Positions 37,451-46,093 of a DNA stretch of 64,000 nucleotides are shown in pieces. Position numbers and translations under genes: made by a program. Position 1 is the stretch's first letter; the number at the start of each line of letters is the position of its first letter. The notes below the pieces were generated by a model. It saw nothing but the letters and a program-made list of their open reading frames with translations. It had not been told where the DNA came from and ran no database searches. Source of the stretch: Oscillospiraceae bacterium (GTDB taxonomy: Bacteria; Bacillota; Clostridia; Oscillospirales; Ruminococcaceae); the NCBI GenBank assembly GCA_015067025.1, contig SVNC01000001.1, positions 124,001 through 188,000 of the forward strand, written 5' to 3'.

Positions 37451-37578
37451 AACCATCGTAAGACAGATAAGTTTTACGATGGTTTAGTTTTTTAGTTGTC
37501 TCCTTTCTTTTGTTCTACACATTATACATTATTTGATTTCAGAGCGTGAGTACACGCTCAATTTTTTTGCCCTGATTT
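37451..37578 (+). repeat. 128-nt direct repeat, copy 2 (no promoter)
   Basis: Exact copy of 37204-37331, offset by 247 nt, including the hairpin and the terminator (37542-37559 then T-run). The perfect promoter of copy 1 is not duplicated. From 37579 to 37669 there is a TATAAT (37622-37627) with only a weak -35, possibly the promoter of the M16 genes. Confidence 0.9.
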
Positions 37579-37669
37579 TGATTTTTTTGTGAAAACTATG
37601 GAATTTCTTTAATAAGTGTGGTATAATTAATAAGTATGTTTTATTATCACACAGAAAGGACAGCGTAAA

Positions 37670-38953
37670 ATGAGTAATATAATCGATCGCAGGGAGCTTG
37701 CCAAGGGTGTATACTTCAGCAGTATCACCGATGAAAGATACAAGAAGAATTACATTTCAGTATGCTTTTATCAACAGCTCAGCGAAGATACGGCAACAGA
37801 AAATGCAATAGTACCTTATATACTTGCAAACAGAAATGCCGTTTATCCAACCTATAAACAGCTTAAAAACCGACTTTCTACTCTTTATTCTTCAAGAATA
37901 GGCACATCCTCAGGCAGAAAGTACGATCTTAATTTCAATGGACTTACAGCATATTTTCTTGATGACGTATACGCGTTATCAGGAGAAAAGATAACAGACG
38001 AAATAACCGATATGCTTGTGGACTGTATCTTCAATCCTGTGCTTGAAGACGGTTGTTTTCCTGAAAAGGTGCTTAATTTAGAAAAGCCTCTTCTTATTGA
38101 TGATATTGAATCGGTTATCAATGATAAGCGTTCCTACGCTATAAACAATGCGGTAAAACTCCTTTGTGAGAACGAACCCTTCGGTGTAGCGGCAGAGGGT
38201 AATGCGGAAAAGGCAAAGTCACTTACTCCTGCAGATGCTTTCAGAGCTTACAAGAGAATGCTTCACAACACCCATTGCGAAATTATGTGTGTGGGCTGCA
38301 ATGATTTTGAAAAGGTTGCGACAAAATTTGCCGATGCTTTCAGCAAGGTTGAGAGAACAGACATCAGCGACTATTCACTTACCATAAGTCCTATTAAAGA
38401 GCAGGTAAGAGAATATACGGAAAGACTCAGCGTAAATCAGAGCAAGATGGTACTCGGTCTCAAGACTCACAGCGATGATATGGCGGCTATCGTAATGCTT
38501 CAGAAGATTTACGGCGGCACGACTACATCAAAGCTTTTTATGAACGTCCGTGAAAAGATGTCACTTTGCTATTACTGTGCGGCATCCTATAATGATGTAA
38601 AGGGTCTCATGCTGGTTGATTGCGGTGTTGAAAACGAAAACATCGAAAAGGCAAGAGCCGAGATATTGCATCAGCTTGATGAAATAAAGAACGGTAACAT
38701 TACTGATGAAGAATTAGAACATGCAAGAATGGCAGTACAGAACAGTTACAACAGTATAGGTGATAGTGCTCAGGGGGTTGCAGGCTGGTACATTGACCAT
38801 GTAATAAAGGATAATATCGAAACACCTGCAGACGCGTTAAAACGCTATCTTGCAGTAGATAAGGAAAGAATAATAGAAGCGGCAAAGAGCATGGTGCTTG
38901 ATACCGTTTACGTTCTTACTTCCCTTGAAGATGATGGAAAGGAGCAGGACTGA
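37670..38953 (+). CDS. M16 family peptidase-like protein, non-catalytic type (YmfF-like)
   Basis: A 427-residue M16/insulinase-fold protein. No HxxEH zinc motif is present near the N-terminus, where its partner has one, so it is probably the non-catalytic half of a heterodimer. RVNVREKMSLCYYC-like text (FMNVREKMSLCYYCAASYN) is the conserved C-terminal M16 segment with the substrate-binding Arg/Tyr. It is followed, after one nt, by the catalytic-type M16 gene. ATG 37670 follows AAAGGA. Such pairs process peptides in the cytoplasm; substrate unknown. Confidence 0.88.
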   Translation: MSNIIDRRELAKGVYFSSITDERYKKNYISVCFYQQLSEDTATENAIVPYILANRNAVYPTYKQLKNRLSTLYSSRIGTSSGRKYDLNFNGLTAYFLDDVYALSGEKITDEITDMLVDCIFNPVLEDGCFPEKVLNLEKPLLIDDIESVINDKRSYAINNAVKLLCENEPFGVAAEGNAEKAKSLTPADAFRAYKRMLHNTHCEIMCVGCNDFEKVATKFADAFSKVERTDISDYSLTISPIKEQVREYTERLSVNQSKMVLGLKTHSDDMAAIVMLQKIYGGTTTSKLFMNVREKMSLCYYCAASYNDVKGLMLVDCGVENENIEKARAEILHQLDEIKNGNITDEELEHARMAVQNSYNSIGDSAQGVAGWYIDHVIKDNIETPADALKRYLAVDKERIIEAAKSMVLDTVYVLTSLEDDGKEQD

Positions 38954-38954
38954 T

Positions 38955-40223
38955 ATGGAAAAGATAGTAAACGAAAGAGTCCGCGAGGAGTATTTCAGAT
39001 TAAAGCATAAAAGCGGTGCTACTATCCTGCTTTATCCTATGAAAAAGTATTCTACAGCCTACGCCCTTTTTGGCACAAAGTACGGCTCGGTTGATACCAC
39101 CTTCAAGACGAATGCAGATGAAGATTTTGTAACGGTACCCGAGGGTATCGCCCACTATCTTGAACACAAGCTCTTTGAAAATGACGAGTGCGACGCTTTC
39201 CAGCTTTACGCAAAGACGGGAGCAAGTGCAAATGCTTTTACAAGCTTTGACAAGACCGCATACCTTTTCTCTTGTTCTCAGAAGTTTGAAGAGAATTTAG
39301 AAATCCTTCTGAATTTTGTACAAGAGCCTTATTTTACAGATGAAACGGTAGCCAAGGAGCAGGGAATAATCGGTCAGGAGATCCGTATGTATGAGGATGA
39401 TCCGGGCTGGAGAGTATTTTTTAACTGCCTGCAGGCACTTTATCACAAAAACCCCGTAAGGATAGATATCGCAGGTACGATTGAAAGCATCGCACAGATA
39501 GACAAGGATCTGCTTTATCGTTGCTATAATACTTTCTATAATCTTAACAATATGGTTATCGCAATAGCAGGTAATTTCGACGTGGATAAGACTATTGAAA
39601 TATGTGACAGACTGTTGAAGCCTTCTGAAGATCCCGGTCTTCAGGTGATAGTTCCGGATGAACCTTCAACCGTTCGAGAAAAGAGAACAGTCCAGAAGCT
39701 TTCCTGTGCTATTCCGCTGTTCAATATCGGCTTTAAATTTCCCGCGTACGAGGGTAAGGAGCGTTACAGAAACTTCATTATTTATAATATCCTTATGGAA
39801 ATGTGTCTTGGTAAGAATTCTGACTTCTACAATACACAGCTTGAAAACGGCATTATAAACGATACCTTTAACGTTGGCGTATTCTGCGGAAGAGGATATT
39901 TTACAGTTATAGCAGACGGCGAATCAAGAAATCCTGACAAGGTGATGGAAGAAGTTACCAAGGAGCTTTACCGCATCAAGAAGGATGGACTTAAGGAAGA
40001 AGAATTCATAACCATCCGCAATATGACTTATGGAGATCTTGTTGCTTGCTTCAACAACGTAGAATCCGTCGCTACAAATATGCTGGACTACGAAATAAAC
40101 GGCATAGGAATTTACGACGGCATTGAAATAGCCGCCACGGTAACCTTTGACGATATAAAGAAAGCTCTTCAGGATTTTGATATTGAAAACAGTTCAATTT
40201 CAATAATCGAACCTGTAGAATAA
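38955..40223 (+). CDS. M16 family zinc metallopeptidase (YmfH-like)
   Basis: Catalytic partner of the preceding gene. GIAHYLEHKLFE holds the inverted zinc motif HxxEH, and the downstream Glu is in the expected helix (NLEILLNFVQEPYFTDETVAKEQGIIGQEIRMYEDDPGW). The C-terminal lobe repeats the fold. I start it at ATG 38955, just after GGAAAGGAGC and one nt past the previous stop; the frame is open further upstream but overlaps the partner gene. 422 residues. The pair resembles YmfF/YmfH of Bacillus. Confidence 0.92.
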   Translation: MEKIVNERVREEYFRLKHKSGATILLYPMKKYSTAYALFGTKYGSVDTTFKTNADEDFVTVPEGIAHYLEHKLFENDECDAFQLYAKTGASANAFTSFDKTAYLFSCSQKFEENLEILLNFVQEPYFTDETVAKEQGIIGQEIRMYEDDPGWRVFFNCLQALYHKNPVRIDIAGTIESIAQIDKDLLYRCYNTFYNLNNMVIAIAGNFDVDKTIEICDRLLKPSEDPGLQVIVPDEPSTVREKRTVQKLSCAIPLFNIGFKFPAYEGKERYRNFIIYNILMEMCLGKNSDFYNTQLENGIINDTFNVGVFCGRGYFTVIADGESRNPDKVMEEVTKELYRIKKDGLKEEEFITIRNMTYGDLVACFNNVESVATNMLDYEINGIGIYDGIEIAATVTFDDIKKALQDFDIENSSISIIEPVE

Positions 40224-40246
40224 GACAACAGAGAAAGGACACATCA

Positions 40247-41365
40247 ATGAACGGAATTTTAAATTTACTTGATGCTACGGAAAAATTTGTTGATAAGATA
40301 GAATTTCCCAATCTGTTCAGCGGATCAATAGCAATAAACAGAGTTGCATTCAATCTTTTTGGCGTAGACGTTTACTGGTATGGAATAATAATTGCTATCG
40401 GTGTTATTCTTGCATTTATCTATGCAATGAAGAGATCAAAGCAGTTCGGACTTATTGCAGACCACGTTTTCGATGTAGTATTCGTAGCGATAATTGCAGG
40501 CTTTATCGGAGCAAGAGCATACTACTGCATATTCATAAATGCAGAAATAAGCTTCTTTGATTTAAGACACGGTGGACTTGCCATCTACGGCGGTATAATC
40601 GGTGCGGCTATAGCGGCGGCAATTATGTGTGTTATCCGCAAAGTCAAGCTTCCTGCACTTTTTGATATGGGCGGCTTAGGACTGCTTCTCGGTCAGGCAA
40701 TAGGCAGATGGGGCAACTTTGTAAACCAGGAAGCCTATGGTGCTCCCACGGCAGGAACACTCCCCTGGGGTATGACGGGCACTATCATCATCGAAGACCC
40801 TCAGGTAATAGCAATGCAGAATCAGCTTGATGCGGCAGGAGAAGGGGTATACGCCCTCGTTCATCCCTGCTTCTTATATGAGAGCTTACTGTGCATCATC
40901 GGATTTGTGATATTACACTTCTGGTCAAAGAAGCTCCGCACCTTTGACGGCGAGATTTTCCTGCTTTACGTAATGTGGTACGGTGTCGGCAGAGGCTTAA
41001 TAGAGGGTCTCAGAACTGACAGCCTTATGATAGGAGATTTCAGAGTATCACAGCTCGTTGGATTTGCTACAGCGGCAGTTGCTCTTGTACTGTTTATCTT
41101 AGGAAAGATAAAGCTTTCAAAGAAAAACGGTTACGTTATTTATTGTGACAGTACAGCTTCAAAGGAAAAGCTTGAAGCTTATGAATTAAAGCAGCTTGTT
41201 CTTGAAGAAAAAGCAAAGGCTAAAAAGGCAATGAAGAAAGCAGAAGAAATTGCACCCAGTATTCTTGCTGATGGCACAGAGGATATAGCAATAGACAGCG
41301 ATTATGTCCCTGACGTTGAAAAGACTGAAACTGAAACAAAAGAAGCAGAAACCGAAAACGAATAA
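40247..41365 (+). CDS. lgt: Prolipoprotein diacylglyceryl transferase
   Basis: Membrane enzyme that attaches diacylglycerol to the lipobox cysteine of prolipoproteins, the first step in making the lipoproteins also seen in this window. Seven membrane segments are visible. Key motifs: HGGLAIYGGIIGA, GQAIGRWGNFVNQEAYG (the lgt signature) and HPCFLYES. The core ends around residue 290; about 80 extra charged residues (KEKLEAYELKQLVLEEKAKAKKAMKK...) form a predicted coiled and acidic tail that is unusual for Lgt. AGAAAGGA precedes the ATG. Confidence 0.95.
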   Translation: MNGILNLLDATEKFVDKIEFPNLFSGSIAINRVAFNLFGVDVYWYGIIIAIGVILAFIYAMKRSKQFGLIADHVFDVVFVAIIAGFIGARAYYCIFINAEISFFDLRHGGLAIYGGIIGAAIAAAIMCVIRKVKLPALFDMGGLGLLLGQAIGRWGNFVNQEAYGAPTAGTLPWGMTGTIIIEDPQVIAMQNQLDAAGEGVYALVHPCFLYESLLCIIGFVILHFWSKKLRTFDGEIFLLYVMWYGVGRGLIEGLRTDSLMIGDFRVSQLVGFATAAVALVLFILGKIKLSKKNGYVIYCDSTASKEKLEAYELKQLVLEEKAKAKKAMKKAEEIAPSILADGTEDIAIDSDYVPDVEKTETETKEAETENE

Positions 41366-41377
41366 GGAGAGAAAATT

Positions 41378-42220
41378 ATGAATATTATTGACGGAAAAGC
41401 AGTATCCGCAAAGGTTAAAGAGGATATCAGAGCAGAAATCGAAAGGGAAGGGCTTGAAGTAGGTCTTGCAGTTATTATAGTAGGTAACAATCAGGCAAGC
41501 CGCGTGTATGTAAACAATAAGAAAAAGGCTTGTGAAGTATGTGGAATGAAGTCCTTTGAGTACGCACTTTCTGAAGAAACTACAGAAGAACAGCTTTTAG
41601 AGCTTATTGACACACTTAACAACGACCCCAAGGTAAACGGCATACTCTGCCAGCTTCCCTTACCCCGTCATCTGAATGAGGAAAAGGTAATTGAAGCCAT
41701 CAGCCCCTTAAAGGACGTTGATGCTTTCCATGCTGTAAACGTTGGTAAGATAATGATAGGCAACTATGCGTTCTTACCCTGCACACCTGCCGGTGTAATG
41801 GAGCTTATCCACAGCACAGGTACAGACGTATCAGGTAAGGAATGTGTTGTTATCGGCCGTTCAAACATCGTTGGCAAGCCTATGGCTATGCTTTTACTTC
41901 ACGAAAACGCAACCGTTACTATCTGCCATTCAAGAACAAAGGACCTTGCAGAAGTTTGCAGAAGAGCAGATATTTTAGTCAGTGCAGTAGGTAAGGCTGA
42001 TTTCGTTACGGCTGATATGGTTAAGGACGGAGCAATCGTCATAGACGTCGGTATGAACAGAAACGCAGAAAACAAGCTCTGCGGTGACGTTAAGTATGAT
42101 GAAGTAGCACCTAAATGCTCTTACATAACTCCCGTACCGGGCGGAGTAGGACCTATGACAATTGCTATGCTTATGAAGAATACTCTTATGGCAAAGCGTC
42201 TTCAGATGAAGAATGAGTAA
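41378..42220 (+). CDS. folD: Methylenetetrahydrofolate dehydrogenase/cyclohydrolase FolD
   Basis: Bifunctional enzyme interconverting 5,10-methylene-THF and 10-formyl-THF, the formyl donor for PurN and the AICAR transformylase encoded further right. The catalytic Lys is in [19 protein letters not shown] and [10 protein letters not shown] are signatures, [18 protein letters not shown] binds NADP, and [16 protein letters not shown] is the C-terminal signature. At 280 residues it is full length. The small gene after it overlaps by 8 nt. Confidence 0.97.
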   Translation: MNIIDGKAVSAKVKEDIRAEIEREGLEVGLAVIIVGNNQASRVYVNNKKKACEVCGMKSFEYALSEETTEEQLLELIDTLNNDPKVNGILCQLPLPRHLNEEKVIEAISPLKDVDAFHAVNVGKIMIGNYAFLPCTPAGVMELIHSTGTDVSGKECVVIGRSNIVGKPMAMLLLHENATVTICHSRTKDLAEVCRRADILVSAVGKADFVTADMVKDGAIVIDVGMNRNAENKLCGDVKYDEVAPKCSYITPVPGGVGPMTIAMLMKNTLMAKRLQMKNE

Positions 42221-42434
42221 TCAGTTAAATAAGTATCAGAAAAAAGCGGCAAAAAAAGCGGCAAATGGCAGGGGAGGACAAAAGCGTTTTCTTATAAATG
42301 CAGCTGTGCTTGCAGGAGCCTGCCTGCTTCTTATTTTCCGTATGCCCTCCTGGGGTATCGCTCAGGTGGTAGTCCTCGTTTTACTTGCACTTATAGCGAT
42401 ATTTCAGCTTGTTCTTTATTTTAAGCTACGGTAA
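42213..42434 (+). CDS. Small two-helix membrane protein
   Basis: A 73-residue protein: strongly basic N-terminus ([19 protein letters not shown]) and two membrane helices (about 27-41 and 49-70) with a short turn containing PSW. It overlaps the end of folD by 8 nt, suggesting coupled translation. Function unknown. Confidence 0.65.
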   Translation: MSNQLNKYQKKAAKKAANGRGGQKRFLINAAVLAGACLLLIFRMPSWGIAQVVVLVLLALIAIFQLVLYFKLR

Positions 42435-42500
42435 CTAAAGGCAGCTTTTCTCTTATACTATAAATATAACAAAAAATCAGGAAATTTTTATAAATCCCTA

Positions 42501-42529
42501 TTGACAATCGTGCTTAATTGTGATACAAT
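42501..42529 (+). promoter_or_regulatory. Promoter and leader of the rpmG-secE-nusG-rplKA operon
   Basis: TTGACA, 17-nt spacer, TACAAT. The leader of about 130 nt includes the small hairpin GCCC-ATAA-GGGC (about 42631-42642) ahead of the AGGAGG at 42651; I see no known riboswitch. Confidence 0.75.
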
Positions 42530-42664
42530 TATAATACCTCATTAGGGGTTTATTTTTTTGTGCCCTTTTTTAAGACACGAAAATAGACCTTGGCAACGGC
42601 AAAAGGCGGTTGCATCGAGGGAGGCTAAAGCCCATAAGGGCAAAAAAATAGGAGGTGCCGAAAA

Positions 42665-42814
42665 GTGAGAGTTAAAATTACCCTTGCGTGTACAGAGTGC
42701 AAACAGCGCAACTACAACACCAAGAAGAACAAGAAGAACGACCCCGACAGACTTGAAATGACAAAGTATTGCAAGTTCTGCAGAAAGCATACTCCACACA
42801 AGGAAACTAAGTAA
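42665..42814 (+). CDS. rpmG: 50S ribosomal protein L33
   Basis: A 49-residue ribosomal protein, recognised from the raw sequence: GTG start at 42665 after AGGAGG (spacing about 8 nt), [17 protein letters not shown]..., with two CxxC pairs (TECKQ is preceded by Cys at 9 and followed by Cys at 12; Cys36 and Cys39), so it is the zinc-binding form. It heads the operon with secE and nusG, a common Firmicutes order. Confidence 0.95.
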   Translation: MRVKITLACTECKQRNYNTKKNKKNDPDRLEMTKYCKFCRKHTPHKETK

Positions 42815-42825
42815 GGAGGATTATG

Positions 42826-43116
42826 ATGGCAAACGAAAAGAGCCTGACAAAAGAACAGGCAAAGGAAAAGAAGGCCAACGAGTTAAGAAGCAAAAAAGCT
42901 GCATTAGCTAAAAAGCCCAAGAAATCCATCGTAAAATACTTCAAGGATCTCAGATCCGAGTTCAAAAAGGTTGTGTGGCCAAGCAAAAAGACTGTATTTA
43001 ACAACACAGTTGTAGTTCTTATTACACTGATCGTATCAGGCGTTTTTGTTTGGGGCATAGATACGCTCTTCGCTACATTATTAAGATTAGCGCTTGGTCT
43101 TAGTGTATCAGCCTAA
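42826..43116 (+). CDS. secE: Preprotein translocase subunit SecE
   Basis: Small membrane subunit that clamps SecY. The 96 residues have a Lys/Glu-rich cytoplasmic N-terminus and one C-terminal membrane helix (NNTVVVLITLIVSGVFVWGIDTLFATLLRLAL), with the conserved KYFKDLRSEFKKVVWPSKK ahead of it. Two consecutive ATG codons are available (42823, 42826); AAGGAGG favours the second. It lies between rpmG and nusG. Confidence 0.94.
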   Translation: MANEKSLTKEQAKEKKANELRSKKAALAKKPKKSIVKYFKDLRSEFKKVVWPSKKTVFNNTVVVLITLIVSGVFVWGIDTLFATLLRLALGLSVSA

Positions 43117-43145
43117 AAGTATTTAAGTAGGAGGGACTTTAAAGT

Positions 43146-43667
43146 ATGTCTGAGGCAAAATGGTATGTTCTCCATACCTATTCCGGTTATGAAAACAAGG
43201 TTGCCGGCAACATTATGAAGCTTGTCGAGAATAACAACCTGCACCATTTAATCGAAGAAGTAATGGTTCCTACAGAAACAGTGGTAGAGGAAAGAAACGG
43301 CAAGACTCACGAATACGAAAGCAAGCTCTTTCCGGGTTATGTTTACGTAAAGATGGTACACACGGATCAGTCCTGGTACATCTGCCGTAACACAAGAGGT
43401 GTTACAGGTTTCGTAGGTCCGGGGTCAGAACCTATTCCGCTGACAGATGCCGAAGTAGCAAACCTCGGTATCGCAAAGAAGACAGCATCCGTTTCATTCG
43501 CAGTAGGCGACACAGTAAAGATCGTAAGCGGTACGCTTAACGGTATGGAAGGCAGAGTAGATGAAATTGACGAAGCAAACAACACAGTTTCGCTCACAGT
43601 TTCAGTATTCGGACGCCAGACATCTGCGACAATCGAAATTTCAGCTGTACAGAAACTTGATATTTAA
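43146..43667 (+). CDS. nusG: Transcription termination/antitermination factor NusG
   Basis: A 173-residue elongation factor that binds RNA polymerase. The NGN domain begins KWYVLHTYSGYENKVAGNI; GYVYVKMVHTDQSWYICRNTRGVTGFVG is its signature; the KOW domain (FAVGDTVKIVSGTLNGMEGRVDEID) closes the C-terminus. It precedes rplK, as in most bacteria. Confidence 0.97.
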   Translation: MSEAKWYVLHTYSGYENKVAGNIMKLVENNNLHHLIEEVMVPTETVVEERNGKTHEYESKLFPGYVYVKMVHTDQSWYICRNTRGVTGFVGPGSEPIPLTDAEVANLGIAKKTASVSFAVGDTVKIVSGTLNGMEGRVDEIDEANNTVSLTVSVFGRQTSATIEISAVQKLDI

Positions 43668-43700
43668 GTTCTAATTGTTTTTATTGGAGGTAGAGTTAAA

Positions 43701-44126
43701 ATGGCTCAGAAGGTTACAGGATTTATTAAATTACAAATTCCTGCCGGTAAAGCAACACCGGCTCCACCTGTTGGTCCTGCTTTAGGTCAGCACGGTGTAA
43801 ATATTATGGCATTTACAAAGGAATTCAACGAAAGAACTAAGAACGATGCAGGTCTTATCATTCCCGTTGTAATCACAGTATATGCCGACAGAAGCTTTTC
43901 ATTTATTACAAAGACTCCGCCTGCTGCTGTTCTTATCAAGAAGGCATGCGGAATTGAAACAGCATCAGGAAAGCCCAACAAGGACAAGGTTGCTAAGATC
44001 ACTAAGGCTCAGGTTCAGCAGATCGCTGAAACAAAGATGCGTGACTTAAATGCAGGTTCTATTGAAGCTGCTATGTCTATGATCGCAGGTACAGCACGTT
44101 CAATGGGTATTACAGTAGTAGACTAA
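43701..44126 (+). CDS. rplK: 50S ribosomal protein L11
   Basis: Binds 23S rRNA at the GTPase-associated centre. The 141 residues start [36 protein letters not shown], a nearly invariant signature with the proline-rich hinge, and end in the rRNA-binding C-terminal domain ([28 protein letters not shown]). GGAGG lies upstream of the ATG. Confidence 0.98.
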   Translation: MAQKVTGFIKLQIPAGKATPAPPVGPALGQHGVNIMAFTKEFNERTKNDAGLIIPVVITVYADRSFSFITKTPPAAVLIKKACGIETASGKPNKDKVAKITKAQVQQIAETKMRDLNAGSIEAAMSMIAGTARSMGITVVD

Positions 44127-44180
44127 TAAGACTAAGACAGTGGGAGGATTTAATCCGTTTGACCACAAGGAGGATAATGA

Positions 44181-44873
44181 ATGAAGCAAGGTAAAAAATA
44201 TGTTGATAGCGCAAAGCTCATCGACAGCACAAAAGCATATGATGCAAACGAAGCACTCGACTTAGTTTGCCAGACAGCAAAGGCAAAGTTTGACGAAACA
44301 GTTGAGCTTCACATAAGACTCGGCGTTGACTCACGTCACGCTGACCAGCAGGTAAGAGGTGCAGTAGTTCTTCCTAACGGTACAGGTAAGACAGTTCGCA
44401 CTCTCGTATTTGCTAAGGGCGACAAGATCCAGGCTGCTGTAGATGCAGGTTCTGATTTCGTTGCAGATGATGATACAGTAAAGAAGATTACAGACGGTTG
44501 GATGGATTTCGACGTTGTAATCGCTACACCCGATATGATGGGCGTTGTTGGTAGACTCGGTAAGGTTCTCGGTCCTCGTGGTCTTATGCCTAACCCCAAG
44601 GCTGGTACAGTTACTCCTGACGTTGCTAAGGCTGTTGCTGAAGCAAAGGCTGGTAAGATCGAATACCGTCTTGACAAGTCCAACATCATTCACTGCCCCA
44701 TCGGTAAGGCTTCCTTCGGTAAGGATAAGCTCGAAGAAAACTTCAATGCTCTTATGGATGCTGTAGTTAAGGCTAAGCCTGCTGCTGCTAAGGGTACTTA
44801 CCTCAAGAGCTGCACAGTTTCTTCTACAATGGGACCTGGCGTAAAGGTAAGCACAGTTAAGTTTGGTGTTTAA
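44181..44873 (+). CDS. rplA: 50S ribosomal protein L1
   Basis: Forms the mobile stalk that ejects deacylated tRNA; in many bacteria it also represses its own operon. The 230 residues include [33 protein letters not shown] and [26 protein letters not shown], the L1 signatures. It is followed by a terminator and not by rplJ-rplL, which usually come next. Confidence 0.98.
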   Translation: MKQGKKYVDSAKLIDSTKAYDANEALDLVCQTAKAKFDETVELHIRLGVDSRHADQQVRGAVVLPNGTGKTVRTLVFAKGDKIQAAVDAGSDFVADDDTVKKITDGWMDFDVVIATPDMMGVVGRLGKVLGPRGLMPNPKAGTVTPDVAKAVAEAKAGKIEYRLDKSNIIHCPIGKASFGKDKLEENFNALMDAVVKAKPAAAKGTYLKSCTVSSTMGPGVKVSTVKFGV

Positions 44874-44885
44874 TTACTAAATAAT

Positions 44886-44911
44886 AAAGCCTGAGCAAAA
44901 GCTCAGGCTTT
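44886..44911. terminator. Bidirectional terminator after rplA
   Basis: Perfect 11-bp stem AAAGCCTGAGC/GCTCAGGCTTT with loop AAAA, then TATTTTTGC. It also serves the converging gene. Confidence 0.92.
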
Positions 44912-44924
44912 TATTTTTGCATAT

Positions 44925-45482
44925 TTAGTTATAATAGCTTATCCTCTTCACCTTTTTAGCATCTATTATAATCGACACCATACCAAGCTTTTCTTCGCTG
45001 TTTCGTGTATCAAAACGGAAGGAACGACCTATCTTTCCGTCATTTTCATTCCAGTATTTATAATGGAAAACCCCGTTCTCGTCACAGTATTCAAGAAGCT
45101 CTACTTCAAATCCCGCCTGCTCAAATACCGATACAAGCGTTTTGTAGTCATATACTATCTTATGTGTAAAAGCAGGGTGGGAGGGGTCACCGTTGCCACC
45201 GACCTTTACTATATCCTGATACCACTCATTACGAAAATTTCTATCAGGCACGGCAACTCTTATATAGCCGCCATCCTCAAGATAGTCATAGCAGTTTTTA
45301 GCTGCTGTAATACCATCTGATAAGGTCATATGTTCCCACACGTGTTCAGCAAGAAATGCACAGGGCTTTTCTTTACCGAACATACTCTCAAAATCTTCTC
45401 TTTTAAGGATATCAAGCTCACTTTCCTGAGTGCTTATCCAGCCCACATAACTTGTTTTTCCTGCTCCTATTATAACTTTCAT
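44925..45482 (-). CDS. SAM-dependent methyltransferase-like protein
   Basis: A 185-residue protein. It lacks the usual glycine-rich motif I in full (begins MKVIIGAGKTSYVGWISTQ) but has the later class I features: AFLAEHVWEHMTLSDGITAAKNCYDYLEDGGYIRVAVPD (motif II/III type) and a C-terminal sheet. This pattern is seen in the Methyltransf_11-like group. Substrate unknown. I chose ATG 45482 because AAAGG lies seven nt upstream; a TTG five codons earlier is less likely. It is downstream of secG, separated by a terminator. Confidence 0.75.
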   Translation of the reverse strand: MKVIIGAGKTSYVGWISTQESELDILKREDFESMFGKEKPCAFLAEHVWEHMTLSDGITAAKNCYDYLEDGGYIRVAVPDRNFRNEWYQDIVKVGGNGDPSHPAFTHKIVYDYKTLVSVFEQAGFEVELLEYCDENGVFHYKYWNENDGKIGRSFRFDTRNSEEKLGMVSIIIDAKKVKRISYYN

Positions 45483-45510
45483 ATATCTACCTTTCAAGAT
45501 ATTAATAAAA

Positions 45511-45532
45511 ATCCCCGATTTGCATCGGGGAT
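45511..45532 (-). terminator. Terminator of secG
   Basis: Perfect 9-bp stem ATCCCCGAT/ATCGGGGAT with a 4-nt loop; on the minus strand it runs into TTTTTATTAAT. Confidence 0.9.
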
Positions 45533-45544
45533 TAAGCTTTTAAA

Positions 45545-45979
45545 TTATTCAGCAGAGCTTTCTGTAGAAGTTGTTGATGATGTAGCTTCTGTAGATGTTT
45601 CTGAAGAAGTAGCACTTGTATCAGAAGTTGTGCTGCTTGTTTCAGATGTTGTTGATGATGTGGAGCTGCTTGTTGTTGAGGATGTAACACTGCTTGTTGT
45701 AGAAGATGTATTGCCGAGGCTTGCAAAGTTACCGCTGTACATAACGATGAAGTTAGCTACGAGAGCAACGATAAAGAATGTGAAAGCAGCTGTCTTTGTA
45801 AGTCTGTTGAGCTTAGCTTCGTTAGATCTGCCTGCGTTCTTCTGATAGTAGTTATCAGCACTGCCACCTGTGATCGTCTGTGACATACCCTGCTTTGTAT
45901 CCTGCATAATTACAACGAATACGATAAATACGCAAGCTAAAATAAGTACAATAGCAGCGATTATCTCTATAATTCCCAT
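45545..45979 (-). CDS. secG: Preprotein translocase subunit SecG with Ser/Thr-rich tail
   Basis: A 144-residue protein whose first ~85 residues are SecG: two membrane helices (IIAAIVLILACVFIVFVVIMQ at about 5-25; TKTAAFTFFIVALVANFIVMY at about 61-81) with the QDTKQGMSQTITGGSADNYYQKN loop between. The last ~55 residues are almost entirely Ser, Thr and Glu, unlike standard 75-80-residue SecG. By topology this tail should be outside the membrane if both helices insert as usual, where it could be glycosylated or act as a spacer (inference). The DNA for the tail is a degenerate repeat of a few codons. Confidence 0.9.
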   Translation of the reverse strand: MGIIEIIAAIVLILACVFIVFVVIMQDTKQGMSQTITGGSADNYYQKNAGRSNEAKLNRLTKTAAFTFFIVALVANFIVMYSGNFASLGNTSSTTSSVTSSTTSSSTSSTTSETSSTTSDTSATSSETSTEATSSTTSTESSAE

Positions 45980-46042
45980 TTTTTAGTCCTCCTTATAGGA
46001 AATGGCTATAGCCAATTAATAATATTCTAACACGTACAAATT

Positions 46043-46071
46043 ATTATAACATAACTGAAAATAAATTGCAA
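46043..46071 (-). promoter_or_regulatory. Promoter for secG
   Basis: Minus strand: TTGCAA, 17-nt spacer, TATAAT. It lies about 65 nt upstream of the secG start, just after the purD stop. Confidence 0.7.
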
Positions 46072-46093
46072 GTCTTTTTTACGAATTTTGTGA

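Noticed and set aside
37204-37578. CRISPR array from the repeated 128-nt units
   Set aside because: Only two long copies with internal terminators, no short regularly spaced repeats and no cas genes.
44336-44689. Long open frames on the minus strand inside rplA
   Set aside because: They lie fully within the L1 gene, lack ribosome sites and reflect its codon bias.
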